Source: Bradyrhizobium sp. LTSP885 (lineage in GTDB: Bacteria; Pseudomonadota; Alphaproteobacteria; Rhizobiales; Xanthobacteraceae). Taken from it: 64,000 nt of DNA. Made by a program: the position numbers and the translations under genes. Under the pieces are notes generated by a model, which did not search any database, was not told where the DNA came from, and saw nothing but the letters and a program-made list of their open reading frames with translations. The stretch spans positions 90,437 to 154,436 of the forward strand of contig NZ_JYMT01000039.1 in NCBI RefSeq assembly GCF_000938305.1. The letters run 5' to 3'. Positions 35,738-43,976 of this stretch are shown in pieces (position 1 is the stretch's first letter; the number at the start of each line of letters is the position of its first letter).

Positions 35738-36463
35738 ATGAACAAGTTTTTGCTCGGCACCGCCGCCGCCATGGCCTCATTGGCCGCTCTTGCAAGCCCG
35801 GTGCTCGCGGCTGACATGCCGGCCCGCCCTTACACCAAGGCACCGGCCTATACCGCGCCCGCGCTGGTCTACAACTGGACTGGTTTCTATATCGGCGGCC
35901 ATCTCGGCGGCGCGTTCACGGACGGCAACAATTTGATGGGCAGCGATGCGCGCTTCATGGGCGGCGTGCAGGGCGGTTTCGACTACCAGTTCGCCCCCAA
36001 CTGGGTGGCGGGTATCGAGGCGCAGTACTCCTGGCTGCCCAACTCGTCGAACAATGGCGTGCTGTTCCCGGCCGGTACGCTGGTGAGCGGCAATACCGAC
36101 CAGATCGGTTCGGTCACCGGCCGCCTCGGCTACACTTGGGGTCCGGCGCTACTCTACGCCAAGGGCGGTTATGCCTGGCGCGACGGCAACAACATCAACG
36201 CCTCGGTCGCCGGCGTGCCGGTCGGCATCACCACCAACGGCAACCGTCAGGATGGCTACACCGTCGGCGGCGGCCTCGAATACATGTTCGCCCCGAACTG
36301 GTCGGCCAAGGCCGAGTACCAGTACTACAATTTCGGCAAGACCACCTTCACCGGCGGTCCGGCCGACATCGTCGGCGCGAGCTTCCGCAACGACGAACAC
36401 ACCGTCAAACTCGGCATCAACTACCGCTTCGGCTGGGGCGGACCGGTGGCAGCCAAATACTGA
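35738..36463 (+). CDS. outer membrane beta-barrel protein, Omp25/31 type
   Basis: The 241-residue protein has a signal peptide (cut near LAADM) and the stretch YNWTGFYIGGHLGGAF that defines the rhizobial Omp25/31-like porin family. Alternating-hydrophobic strands make an eight-stranded barrel, and the chain ends in an aromatic residue (AAKY) as the BAM machinery needs. Such proteins are abundant surface proteins. A leader of at least 100 bases and GGGGATCC precede the ATG, and a strong terminator follows the stop. Confidence 0.93.
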   Translation: MNKFLLGTAAAMASLAALASPVLAADMPARPYTKAPAYTAPALVYNWTGFYIGGHLGGAFTDGNNLMGSDARFMGGVQGGFDYQFAPNWVAGIEAQYSWLPNSSNNGVLFPAGTLVSGNTDQIGSVTGRLGYTWGPALLYAKGGYAWRDGNNINASVAGVPVGITTNGNRQDGYTVGGGLEYMFAPNWSAKAEYQYYNFGKTTFTGGPADIVGASFRNDEHTVKLGINYRFGWGGPVAAKY

Positions 36464-36488
36464 TCGTCAGTCTGTTTGATCGACGCGG

Positions 36489-36515
36489 AAAGGCCGGCTT
36501 CAAGCCGGCCTTTTT
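36489..36515 (+). terminator. rho-independent terminator of the outer membrane protein gene
   Basis: AAAGGCCGGC and GCCGGCCTTT form a ten-base-pair stem with loop TTCAA, followed by a T-run. It begins 25 bases after the stop codon. Confidence 0.9.
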
Positions 36516-36645
36516 GTTGCGTTGATGCCGGGTTAGGTGCGTGTCGGCGGCACAAGTGCAATGCAAAAAATAATTTTCTGCATTGCAAGGAACTTTCATC
36601 GTGATGCGCTATTATGCGTTCGCCGGGGCTGGTGGACAAACGAAC

Positions 36646-36885
36646 ATGCGTAGTTTCGCGTTAGGGCTGATCATATCTGCGGTCTCCATGCCGTGCCTTG
36701 CCCAGACCGTCCTGAAATCCGAACCCCTGATTCTCGCCCCCTATGAGGCTGTCCTCGTGCAGGACGCGTCCTGTCCGACCGGCAAGGTGCTCAAGGTGAC
36801 CGGCGCGATCCGGGGCCTGCATCGGCGGAAGGTCTGTGTCTCGCTGGCAGCCGAGCAGGCTTCGCTGGTGACGGCGACGCCGTAG
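36646..36885 (+). CDS. small secreted protein, DUF6719-like
   Basis: The 79-residue protein has a signal peptide (ALGLIISAVSMPCLA) and a short mature domain with TVLKSEPLILAPYEAVLVQD, then SCPTGKVLKVTGA and RRKVCVSL. The paired cysteines and the KxVTG segment resemble DUF6719, small secreted proteins of Bradyrhizobium with no known role. The start at ATG 36646 gives the signal peptide; upstream in-frame starts do not. Confidence 0.65.
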   Translation: MRSFALGLIISAVSMPCLAQTVLKSEPLILAPYEAVLVQDASCPTGKVLKVTGAIRGLHRRKVCVSLAAEQASLVTATP

Positions 36886-36959
36886 GGCTGGGGATGACGC
36901 ACCACACGGCCCGGCTCGCTGATGCGCGCCGGGGCCATTGACGTCACGACCCCAACACA

Positions 36960-37214
36960 TCACGAATTCAATTTGAGCTCCAATCGGGCTTCACGATCGG
37001 CATCGGCCTTGTTTCTGGCCGGGTCTTCGTTCGGATCGAGCTGGCACGGCCGGATCTCGTAGTCATTATCGAGCACCGGGCGCGGCGAGGGCGCTTCCTC
37101 TTCCGAAACGGCATCGACCACCAGACCGGAATCCGTGGCGAGCTTCCAGACATCGGCCTCGGTCGGGTAAGCCTTGCTCAGTTTGGCATCCTGGTAGAAT
37201 AGCGCGTAGGGCAT
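36960..37214 (-). CDS. small hypothetical protein
   Basis: The 84-residue acidic protein starts MPYALFYQDAKLSKAYPTE and is soluble, with one cysteine. GGGGGAG lies seven bases before ATG, which is a strong site and supports a real gene. It resembles short uncharacterised Bradyrhizobium proteins. No motif allows a function. Confidence 0.65.
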   Translation of the reverse strand: MPYALFYQDAKLSKAYPTEADVWKLATDSGLVVDAVSEEEAPSPRPVLDNDYEIRPCQLDPNEDPARNKADADREARLELKLNS

Positions 37215-37409
37215 TCATCGTCTCCCCCAAAAACCGACAACGCAGGCACCGGTTAAGAGGTTTCGGGATCACGGAACCGTGAGCAACTAACTGAGCAAGT
37301 ACCTGAAAATATGAATCATTCCGGTCCTTTCGCGGGAGTCCCTGAGTCCCTAACGAGAGGTAAATCCCAAAAAAAAGAATCCCCGGGACTCCCCGGGTAG
37401 AATCGCCGG

Positions 37410-37526
37410 ATGCTCCACGTCATGAGAGCGATCCAGACCCCTCATGAACGTGTCCATGCCGCGCTGACGGTTGCGCTGCTGGCGGCCTGTGCGGCCAATC
37501 TGGCGCTGGTGTGGGCCTGGCTGTAG
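37410..37526 (+). CDS. possible 38-residue hydrophobic peptide
   Basis: A short frame with ATGs at 37410 and 37422 encodes a peptide with one hydrophobic helix, AALTVALLAACAANLALVWA. There is no convincing ribosome binding site. It lies in a stretch of nearly 450 bases (37215-37661) without a clear gene, which also holds a CCCCGGGACTCCCCGGG hairpin. The regular helix is the only support, so this call is weak. Confidence 0.25.
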   Translation: MLHVMRAIQTPHERVHAALTVALLAACAANLALVWAWL

Positions 37527-37661
37527 CCGGGGCTCCGCCTGAAAACGCCGTAGCCGCCCGACGTCAGCGCCGATTGACGGCCCGCGCATTCCCTCCATCA
37601 TTGTCGACATAACAAGCGCCTGCCGCAATCAGCGGACGGGCCGTTCGTGGGTGGAGCGAAC

Positions 37662-38033
37662 ATGATCGAAGCGCTGAGAGAGCGGGTCAATGGCGACACC
37701 GGGTTGGTGCGGCGTGGACGGTATCTGTCGACCACATTCCTGCTCGAGATCGGCAACACGGCCTGGCTGATCGCGATCCATGAGGGCCGCCTCATGTCGG
37801 TGACGAAGGGGCCGTTCGTGATGCCGTCATGGTCGTTTGCGCTGCGCACCTCGGACGAGGAATGGGACAAGTTTTCCGCGCGCCGGCCGCCGCCCGGCTC
37901 GAACGACCTGATGGCGCTGATCAAGCGGCGCGTGCTGAAAGCCGAGGGCGACCTGCAAATCTTCATGGCGAACCTGCGCTATTTCAAGGACGCGCTCGCC
38001 AAGCTGCGCACGCGCGACGGGGCTTCGGCATGA
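37662..38033 (+). CDS. hypothetical protein coupled to an alpha/beta hydrolase
   Basis: The 123-residue cytoplasmic protein reads LVRRGRYLSTTFLLEIGNTA and LMSVTKGPFVMPSWSFALR, alternating strands that resemble an SCP2 sterol-carrier-like fold, and then helices. Resemblance to SCP2 is only by eye. GGTGGAG precedes the ATG. Its stop overlaps the start of the hydrolase gene (ATGA), so the two are one unit and may act on the same small lipophilic compound. Confidence 0.65.
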   Translation: MIEALRERVNGDTGLVRRGRYLSTTFLLEIGNTAWLIAIHEGRLMSVTKGPFVMPSWSFALRTSDEEWDKFSARRPPPGSNDLMALIKRRVLKAEGDLQIFMANLRYFKDALAKLRTRDGASA

Positions 38034-38884
38034 GTGCAAGCTTCGAGCCGATCATCGGCCGCTATATGCATCTCGATCTGTTCGGCCGGGCGCACCGCGT
38101 CTATGTCGAGGAGGCAGGCTCGGGCACGCCGTTGCTCTGCCTGCACACTGCAGGCGCCGACGGGCGGCAATATCGCGGCCTGATGAACGATCCGCGCGTT
38201 ACGCGCCGTCACCGCGTCATTGCCTTCGATATGCCCTGGCACGGCAAGTCGTCGCCGCCTTCAGGCTGGCACGACGAGGAGTACCAGCTCACGTCAGTGC
38301 AATACATGACGATGATCCTGGCCGTGATCGACGCGCTCGATCTCGACCGTCCGATCCTGATCGGCTGCTCGATCGGCGGCCGGATCGCGCTGCATCTGGC
38401 GCTCGAACACCCGGAAAGCTTCCGCGCCATCATCGGCCTGCAGGCCGGCGCGCATGTCGATCCCTATTACGACCTGAATTTCCTGCACCGGCCGGACGTG
38501 CATGGCGGCGAAGTCGCTGCCGCCATCGTCTCGGGCCTTGTCGGCCCCGATGCGCCCGAGGCGGAGAAGTGGGAGACGCTGTGGTACTACGCGCAAAGCG
38601 GGCCCGGCGTGTTCAAGGGCGATCTCTATTTCTACAAGATCGACGGCGACATCCGCGCCCGCATAGCCGAGATCGACACCAAGCGATGCCCGCTGTTCCT
38701 GCTCTCAGGCGAGTACGACTATTCCTGCACGCCGGAGGAGACGCTGGCGGTCGCGCGCAGCATTCCCGGCAGCGAAGCCACCATCATGAAGGGGCTCGGG
38801 CACTTCCCGATGAGCGAGAATCCGGGCGAGTTCTTGAAGCACCTGCTGCCGGTGCTGGAGAAGATCGGCGGCCAGGGGAGCTAA
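38030..38884 (+). CDS. alpha/beta hydrolase
   Basis: The 284-residue enzyme has LLCLHTAGADGRQYRGL for the oxyanion loop, the nucleophile elbow GCSIGG with Ser, an acid in LSGEYDYSC and the catalytic His in GLGHFPMSE. It resembles carboxylic-ester or C-C bond hydrolases used in aromatic catabolism. It is cytoplasmic and translationally coupled to the small upstream protein. The substrate is unknown. Confidence 0.9.
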   Translation: MSASFEPIIGRYMHLDLFGRAHRVYVEEAGSGTPLLCLHTAGADGRQYRGLMNDPRVTRRHRVIAFDMPWHGKSSPPSGWHDEEYQLTSVQYMTMILAVIDALDLDRPILIGCSIGGRIALHLALEHPESFRAIIGLQAGAHVDPYYDLNFLHRPDVHGGEVAAAIVSGLVGPDAPEAEKWETLWYYAQSGPGVFKGDLYFYKIDGDIRARIAEIDTKRCPLFLLSGEYDYSCTPEETLAVARSIPGSEATIMKGLGHFPMSENPGEFLKHLLPVLEKIGGQGS

Positions 38885-38924
38885 CGACGGGAGAGATGAA
38901 GCAGGGAGACGTAGAGTAGCGCGC

Positions 38925-39344
38925 CTACTTGCCGGAGCGCGGCAGTTCGCCGTTGTCGCGAATCGCTGCGCGCACCTTGTCCATGGTGGAGCTGCAATAC
39001 TCCTCGCGCTCGCGCAGGAAGCGCTGCTGGTTGGCACGGAAATTCGCAACCCGCGCACGCACTTCCGAACCGAAGTCGCCACGTAGGTCGAGCTTTACGA
39101 AACCCGGCAACGCCGGCGCCGGCGGGACCTCAACAACCATCGCGGCGGCCGGAGCGGGCGCCGCGGCAGGCGGGACCTCGATCATGGTAGGCACCGGCAG
39201 TGCGACAGTGACCGGCGTCGCTCCATGCGCGACCACGGGCGGCGCAGCCATCAGCGCCTCGGCGTCAGGCCGCTTGCCCGTCACCGATTGCACGAAAGCC
39301 ATGGTCTGCGCGATCAGGAGATCGCGTTCTTTCATCCACTTCAT
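38925..39344 (-). CDS. hypothetical protein with Pro/Ala linker
   Basis: The 139-residue protein has a helical N-terminus (ERDLLIAQTMAFVQSVTGKR), a Pro/Ala/Val-rich middle of about 50 residues, and a helical C-terminus (VANFRANQQRFLREREEYC) with one cysteine. It has no signal peptide or membrane segment. GAGGGTG precedes ATG. It resembles an uncharacterised Bradyrhizobium family and no function is assigned. Confidence 0.6.
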   Translation of the reverse strand: MKWMKERDLLIAQTMAFVQSVTGKRPDAEALMAAPPVVAHGATPVTVALPVPTMIEVPPAAAPAPAAAMVVEVPPAPALPGFVKLDLRGDFGSEVRARVANFRANQQRFLREREEYCSSTMDKVRAAIRDNGELPRSGK

Positions 39345-39561
39345 GGCGCACCCTCAGTGGGCTGGATTCCAGCAAAGCAACGCTGCAGAATCAAGCGTTT
39401 ACCACGAAGATGGTTGACGAAGGCGTCTGTTTTGCCCGCGAGGTGACAAAACGGCGACACCACCTGAGCGGGTGAGGGCTGGGGGTGGAGCAGAGTACCG
39501 ACGAGGCCGAGCGCGTTCTGGAGAGCCGAAGCCCGGCTTTGAGAGGTGCCGACCGGAAGCT

Positions 39562-39738
39562 TTAGTGAGCGACCGTCTCGACCTCCGGCTCGGTGGCGCG
39601 GGCCTCGATCAGGTCGGCATAGCGGCCGTATTCCTCGGCCATTTCGAGCAGCTTCTCGCGCACCGCAGCGTCGGTGACCTGGCGGGCCAGCCGCTTGGCC
39701 TGATCGGACTGGAAACGGTAATGCGCGGTGTCGGACAT
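39562..39738 (-). CDS. small helical protein, 58 residues
   Basis: This short gene has an excellent start, with GAGGAG seven bases before ATG. The product begins MSDTAHYRFQSDQAKRLARQ and forms one or two long amphipathic helices (AAVREKLLEMAEEYGRYAD), then an acidic tail ending VETVAH. Proteins of this kind are common and uncharacterised in Bradyrhizobium. It belongs to a run of small genes between 39.5 and 41 kb. Confidence 0.65.
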   Translation of the reverse strand: MSDTAHYRFQSDQAKRLARQVTDAAVREKLLEMAEEYGRYADLIEARATEPEVETVAH

Positions 39739-39779
39739 TGTGGCTCCTCACAAATATGTAAGGGCCGGTCCGCAAAGGT

Positions 39780-39965
39780 TCACTGCAGCGTTTGCGAGCG
39801 TTCCGTCAGCGCGGCCAGGCCGGCGCAGGGGTTGTCCTCGCGGATCTCGACGTCGAACCAGCCCATCTCCTTCAGCTCGCGTGCCTTCTTCTCGGCAGCG
39901 TCCTCGCTGTCGCGCTTCAGAACGATCTGGCTGGTGCCGTCCCGCGCAAGGATGAAATAGGTCAT
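39780..39965 (-). CDS. small hypothetical protein, 61 residues
   Basis: The product begins MTYFILARDGTSQIVLKRDS and continues with a charged helix (AAEKKARELKEMGWFDVEI). The shape is a small alpha/beta protein of unknown role. GGTGGA lies upstream of the ATG. It is on the same strand and just upstream of the 58-residue gene, 41 bases away, and the two may be co-transcribed. Confidence 0.55.
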   Translation of the reverse strand: MTYFILARDGTSQIVLKRDSEDAAEKKARELKEMGWFDVEIREDNPCAGLAALTERSQTLQ

Positions 39966-40161
39966 GGCTTTGAGTCCACCCGCCACCAGCGTACACGGCT
40001 TTTGCGGGGAAGGACAAGAAACAATGCGAAATTTGCGTGGTCTTACGGGAACGCTCCCGCGAATCCTGCCAAGGACGCGGGGCAGGGATTGGTTCACATC
40101 CTTAAGCCGCGCCCGCCACAAGGAGCGCAAACAGGCCGCCAACCGAGGCGGCGGATTCCTT

Positions 40162-40195
40162 CAACGGAAGACAGATTGCAACGGAAGACAGATTG
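40162..40195. repeat. 17-base perfect tandem duplication
   Basis: CAACGGAAGACAGATTG occurs twice head to tail with no gap or mismatch, upstream of the gene starting at 40249. It ends in a TTGACA hexamer (40193-40198) that could be a -35 element. Confidence 0.8.
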
Positions 40196-40248
40196 ACATT
40201 GCAATGCAACCGTTGCCCGCTATGACCGCTCTCAGCCGGGATGAAAAC

Positions 40249-40491
40249 ATGAGTGCAAGTGCGCGAGAGTTCGTCGATTTCTGGATCGAGAACAGCGTTC
40301 ACGCTGTCGAGCAGTATCGTGTGCCGGGCGCGTCGCAAGACGTGGCCGAGCTCACGCAGCGGTGCATCGACATGGCCAAAGGCGAGGGCATTACCGAGCA
40401 GGCGCTGCGCGACGAGGTCGGTGACGTCGGCGAATATATCCGGGACAGACTAAGCGCGGCGAACAAGGCGGAGTCCGGTCGCAGCGAGTAG
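40249..40491 (+). CDS. small DUF768-like protein
   Basis: The 80-residue protein starts SASAREFVDFWIENSVHAVE, which resembles the start of the rhizobial DUF768 family, and continues with helices containing LTQRCIDMAKGEGITEQAL and VGDVGEYIRDRLS. An upstream ATG at 40222 would add nine residues. A strong terminator follows nine bases after the stop, confirming a transcribed unit. Function is unknown. Confidence 0.65.
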   Translation: MSASAREFVDFWIENSVHAVEQYRVPGASQDVAELTQRCIDMAKGEGITEQALRDEVGDVGEYIRDRLSAANKAESGRSE

Positions 40492-40499
40492 GTGTCTCG

Positions 40500-40525
40500 G
40501 GCCGCCTCAGTTGGCGGCCTTTTTA
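40500..40525 (+). terminator. rho-independent terminator
   Basis: GGCCGCC and GGCGGCC form a seven-base-pair GC stem with loop TCAGTT, followed by TTTTTAG. It ends the transcript of the small DUF768-like gene. Confidence 0.88.
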
Positions 40526-40621
40526 GTGTTCCTCCCCTTGATCTTCGAGGATCACCCATTGCGGGATTGACTCATTGTTCATGTTTTGTTCTTATGCTGC
40601 ACGTCCAGCAAGGAGAGCATC

Positions 40622-40924
40622 ATGGACAACCGCATCAACGAAATCCGCAGGCAAGTAAGAGCATTGAGGGTCAGCATGATGGAGGCCGAAGCCATCATGC
40701 GTGGGCAAATCAACCGGGGCGAGGATTGCGCCTTCGTGGCCGGGGACATGATCAAAATGCGCACGGTGATGAGTCGCCTTGTCGAGGAACGCGCCGTGCT
40801 CGGCGACCGTGAGCCGATCCTGGTGAGCGGCGGGTTCATCTCGCGGCGCCCGAAAGCGGAAAGGCCCATTGCCCTCCCGCCGTTCAAGCGTCGCCTCATG
40901 CCCGTTGCAGTACGTGCCCGGTGA
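40622..40924 (+). CDS. small hypothetical coiled-coil-like protein
   Basis: The 100-residue protein begins MDNRINEIRRQVRALRVSMM and stays helical to about residue 65, then ends in a basic Pro-rich tail. AAGGAGAGCATC before the ATG is a strong ribosome binding site. The helical N-terminus may form a coiled coil. No family is recognised. It is separated from tRNA-Thr by about 70 bases. Confidence 0.65.
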   Translation: MDNRINEIRRQVRALRVSMMEAEAIMRGQINRGEDCAFVAGDMIKMRTVMSRLVEERAVLGDREPILVSGGFISRRPKAERPIALPPFKRRLMPVAVRAR

Positions 40925-40996
40925 GGAGTCGGAGATACTGAACCGCGTGAGCCTGGTTCGAGCGCGAACCGGCTCGGGCAGGCTCTGAGTAATTGA

Positions 40997-41071
40997 TGGT
41001 GCCGGCTGAGGGGATTGAACCCCCGACCTTTGGTTTACAAAACCACTGCTCTACCGCTGAGCTAAGCCGGC
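40997..41071 (-). tRNA. tRNA-Thr (anticodon TGT)
   Basis: On the minus strand the gene begins GCCGGCTTAGCTCAGCGGTA and has the anticodon loop TTTGTAA, a T-arm GGGGGTTCAATCCCCTC, and an encoded CCA end. All four arms fold, with one mismatch at the base of the anticodon stem. The TGT anticodon reads ACA and related Thr codons. Confidence 0.96.
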
Positions 41072-41170
41072 GAATGGGTGAGATTTGCGGCTCGCATAGC
41101 AGACTTGCCGAGCGAGGGCCAGAACCAGAAATAAGACTGGGGAAATGGCGCGGCCGCCGGCCGGGCAAGG

Positions 41171-41196
41171 AAAAGGCGGCCCTCGGGCCGCCTTTT
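41171..41196 (-). terminator. terminator of the 145-residue hypothetical gene
   Basis: AAAAGGCGGCC and GGCCGCCTTTT make an eleven-base-pair stem with loop CTCG. On the minus strand it lies 23 bases after the stop of the gene at 41220-41657 and ends in TTTT. It is symmetrical and could also stop transcription from the other side. Confidence 0.85.
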
Positions 41197-41219
41197 CCGT
41201 CTCCGAGATGGAGGTCTGA

Positions 41220-41657
41220 TTATTGGCAGGGATGCTGCCGGCCGTCGTCGCCGCGGAACCAGGTGCCGGGGGTACAGACGAAGCCGTTCTGCCGGGCGTA
41301 TTCGGCGCCGCCGCGGGCATAGCCGCCGCCGGGGCCATAGCCGGGGCCGCCGAAGGGGGCGGTGGCGATCGCGGCCGCGGTTCCGACCGCGCCGCCGACG
41401 ACATCCGCCGCGATGTCGGCTGGACCGGAGTCATAGCGGTTGTAGCTGTCGTTATCCTGCCAATTGCGATCCTGCCGATAGGCGCGGCGGTGATAGCTGG
41501 CGTCTGCGCCATAGCCCGGTCGCATCGTCTGGCAATTCCCGTAACTATCGACGTTCGAGCAGCGGGCGGGGCTGCCCATCATCTGCTGTGCCATTGCGGG
41601 GGTCGCCAGCGCCGAGGCGAGCAGGGCGGCGGCGCCGAGAATCTTGAGCTGCGTCAT
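41220..41657 (-). CDS. secreted Gly/Tyr-rich hypothetical protein
   Basis: The 145-residue protein has a signal peptide (ALLASALATPAMA) and a mature part with CSNVDSYGNCQTMRPGYG, a polar Tyr/Asn/Asp section, and a hydrophobic glycine-rich stretch (ADVVGGAVGTAAAIATAPFG) like those of small rhizobial envelope proteins. The end, FVCTPGTWFRGDDGRQHPC, has two more cysteines. It is followed by a strong terminator. The function is unknown. Confidence 0.7.
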   Translation of the reverse strand: MTQLKILGAAALLASALATPAMAQQMMGSPARCSNVDSYGNCQTMRPGYGADASYHRRAYRQDRNWQDNDSYNRYDSGPADIAADVVGGAVGTAAAIATAPFGGPGYGPGGGYARGGAEYARQNGFVCTPGTWFRGDDGRQHPCQ

Positions 41658-41779
41658 GTGAAGTCTCCTCTGTCGTGATGCAGAGCTAATCTCGCTGTGC
41701 CGCGCCTGTTCCTGTTCCGCCTTGTCTTATGTTCAAACCGATGTGAAGTTCCGCCTCGTTCCCACTTGATGAGATTTGC

Positions 41780-42496
41780 ATGCATCTTCGCGACATCGAT
41801 TACCGCTGCGGCGACACCCATCTGCGCGGCTATCTCGCTTTCAAGGAGTCGAGCGGAAAGCGGCCCGGCGTGCTGGTGTTCCACGAGGGGCTCGGGCTCG
41901 GCGATTTCGCGATGGAGCGGGCACGCAGGCTTGCCGAGCATGGCTATGCCGCGTTCGCCGCCGACATGTTCGGCGAGCGGCGGCAGGCGGCCAATCTGGA
42001 GCAGGCGACAGCCCTGATCGGCGTGCTTCGCACCGAGCCGGCGACGCTGCGCGCTCGTGCCCGCGCCGCGCTTGCGACGCTGGTCGCACTGCCCGAGGTC
42101 GATGCCAACAGATGCGCCGCGATCGGATTCTGCTTCGGCGGGATGGTCGCGCTCGAACTCGCGCGTGACGGCGCCGATCTCAGGGCCGTCGCCAGCTTCC
42201 ACGGCGTGCTCTCGACCAAACTGCCGGCGGCAGCGGGCGCGGTGAAGGCGAGCGTGCTGGTGTTGACCGGCGCCGAGGATCCGCTGGCGCCGCCCGACCA
42301 GGTCGCGGCCTTCGCGGACGAGATGCGCGCCGCCGAGGTCGCCGACTGGCAGGTGGTCAGCTTCGGCAACGCGCTGCACGGCTTCGCCAACCCGGCCGCT
42401 GATGGCTCGATCATGAAGGCCGCACTCTACAATGCGCAGGCCGACCGCCGCTCCTGGGCGGCGATGCATGGCCTGTTTGATGACGTGCTGGCCTGA
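41780..42496 (+). CDS. dienelactone hydrolase-family protein
   Basis: The 238-residue enzyme has the cysteine-centred nucleophile elbow IGFCFGGM, the acid in LTGAEDPLAPPDQ and the histidine in NALHGFANP, which together form the Cys-Asp-His triad of dienelactone hydrolases. The early HEGLGLGDFAMERARRLAEHG fits the fold. The classic role is opening dienelactone in chlorocatechol breakdown, though most genomic members have unknown ester substrates. No chlorocatechol genes are nearby. Confidence 0.9.
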   Translation: MHLRDIDYRCGDTHLRGYLAFKESSGKRPGVLVFHEGLGLGDFAMERARRLAEHGYAAFAADMFGERRQAANLEQATALIGVLRTEPATLRARARAALATLVALPEVDANRCAAIGFCFGGMVALELARDGADLRAVASFHGVLSTKLPAAAGAVKASVLVLTGAEDPLAPPDQVAAFADEMRAAEVADWQVVSFGNALHGFANPAADGSIMKAALYNAQADRRSWAAMHGLFDDVLA

Positions 42497-42552
42497 CAAG
42501 ATCGGCGATCTGGTGTTTGATCCGAGTCACGTCGGGCGTGCGTGGGGGAGTG

Positions 42553-43248
42553 ATGTTCGGAATTTTGAGTCTTGGTTTTCTGCTCGGTCTTCAGCACGCG
42601 CTCGAGCCCGATCACATCGCGGCCGTGTCGAGCATTGCGGCGCGCCGCACCAGCATCAGTGACATCGTCAAGCACGGCCTGACCTGGGGGCTCGGTCACA
42701 CGCTGACGCTGTTCGTATTCGCGGGCGCCGCGGTCCTGCTCGGACACGCGATTCCGGAATCGGTGGCGCAGCCGATCGAGACCGCGGTCGGCATCATGCT
42801 GGTCGGGCTCGGCGCGCATGTGCTGTGGCGGCTGTGGCGCGACCGCGTGCATTTCCACGCCCACGACCATGCCGATGGCACCATGCATGTCCACGCCCAC
42901 AGCCATGCCGGGGATACTGTGCCGCACGCGCGCGCCGCGCATATCCATGCGCACGGCTTCCGCTGGCGCACGCTGCTGGTCGGCCTGATGCACGGCATGG
43001 CGGGCTCGGCGGCGCTTTTGGTGCTGACGGTGTCGCAGGCCCCGAGCCCGGTGACCGGGCTCGGCTATGTCGCGCTGTTCGGCGTCGGGTCGATGATCGG
43101 GATGGGCGTGCTGTCCAGCGTGATCGCGGTGCCGCTCGCGGCCTCCGCGCGCTGGCTGACCTGGGCCAATCGCGCGCTCCAGGTCGCGGTCGGCCTTGTC
43201 ACCATCGCGATCGGCATCCACGCGATCATCGAGAACGCCTTCGCCTGA
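42553..43248 (+). CDS. nickel/cobalt transporter-like membrane protein (NicO/UreH type)
   Basis: About 231 residues and six helices. The N-terminal GLQHALEPDHIAAVSSIAA contains the H-x4-D-H motif of nickel/cobalt transporters, and GLGHTLTLF is the matching second signature. Between helices 3 and 4 lies a His-rich cytoplasmic or periplasmic loop (HFHAHDHADGTMHVHAHSHA, continuing with more His) able to bind metal. GGGGAG precedes the ATG. No cobalamin or nickel riboswitch is seen upstream. The direction of transport is not evident. Confidence 0.85.
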   Translation: MFGILSLGFLLGLQHALEPDHIAAVSSIAARRTSISDIVKHGLTWGLGHTLTLFVFAGAAVLLGHAIPESVAQPIETAVGIMLVGLGAHVLWRLWRDRVHFHAHDHADGTMHVHAHSHAGDTVPHARAAHIHAHGFRWRTLLVGLMHGMAGSAALLVLTVSQAPSPVTGLGYVALFGVGSMIGMGVLSSVIAVPLAASARWLTWANRALQVAVGLVTIAIGIHAIIENAFA

Positions 43249-43419
43249 CGCGTCGACACGTCGGGCATGGGCGTTAACGATTCCCGATCTTGTTCTCGCG
43301 CAATTGACCGAACGTTGATGCTTACGCGTTAGGCTTACCGGCAGTTCGACCGGCGGCCTTAACCCTTGCGCCGACGCCTTGGACTAGGTTGTGCCTGGAA
43401 CAACGGGGCATTGCGTGAG

Positions 43420-43902
43420 ATGCGTTTTGGCGTAGCACTGGCGATATTGGCTGCCATGAGCTCGACGGCCATGACTTCTACAGCATGGGCCGGCGGCGGC
43501 TTCGACATCGTCGTGCCCAATCGCCCGGGCGTCCCCATCATCATCAACGGCGTCGATGCCTCCTATGCCGTGATCGAAGGCGCAATCGGCCTCGGCCACA
43601 ACGAGCCGATGCAGCCGACCGTCTATGGCGGGCGGTACATAGATCCGGAGCCGAATGTCGGCCATTACTATCCGAGCATGGGCCACATGCCCGGCTACGG
43701 CCGCCTCGAGATCGAGCCGCCGACCAACCGCCGCCTGCCGCAGCCGGCCGAGAGCTATCACCAGACATGGTCGGCGCAGTCGGCACCGCTGCCGGCCCAA
43801 TCCAACGTTCCCGTCGATCCGCCACCGGTGATCTACGCACCGCAGTTCAACGGCAGGCCACCGGGAGGCCAGCGGCCGCCGCGGCCGAGAATTCCGCAAT
43901 AA
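43420..43902 (+). CDS. secreted Pro/Gly-rich hypothetical protein
   Basis: About 160 residues with a signal peptide (ILAAMSSTAMTSTAWA) and a mature protein with VPNRPGVPIIINGVDASYAV, a Tyr/Gly/Pro-rich middle and a Pro/Arg tail. It resembles an uncharacterised rhizobial family. Just after its stop a GAAGCCCAA-type short repeat occurs three times before the next gene. It probably lies in the envelope. Confidence 0.6.
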   Translation: MRFGVALAILAAMSSTAMTSTAWAGGGFDIVVPNRPGVPIIINGVDASYAVIEGAIGLGHNEPMQPTVYGGRYIDPEPNVGHYYPSMGHMPGYGRLEIEPPTNRRLPQPAESYHQTWSAQSAPLPAQSNVPVDPPPVIYAPQFNGRPPGGQRPPRPRIPQ

Positions 43903-43976
43903 ACGTCGAGAAGCCCAAGAAGCCCAAGAAGCCAAAAGAAACCTAAATCAACGAAAGACACCTACAGGAGAGAGTA

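Noticed and set aside
40993..41322. Frame reading AEGIEPPTFGLQNHCSTAEL
   Set aside because: It is antisense to tRNA-Thr; this peptide is a well-known false protein from tRNA genes.
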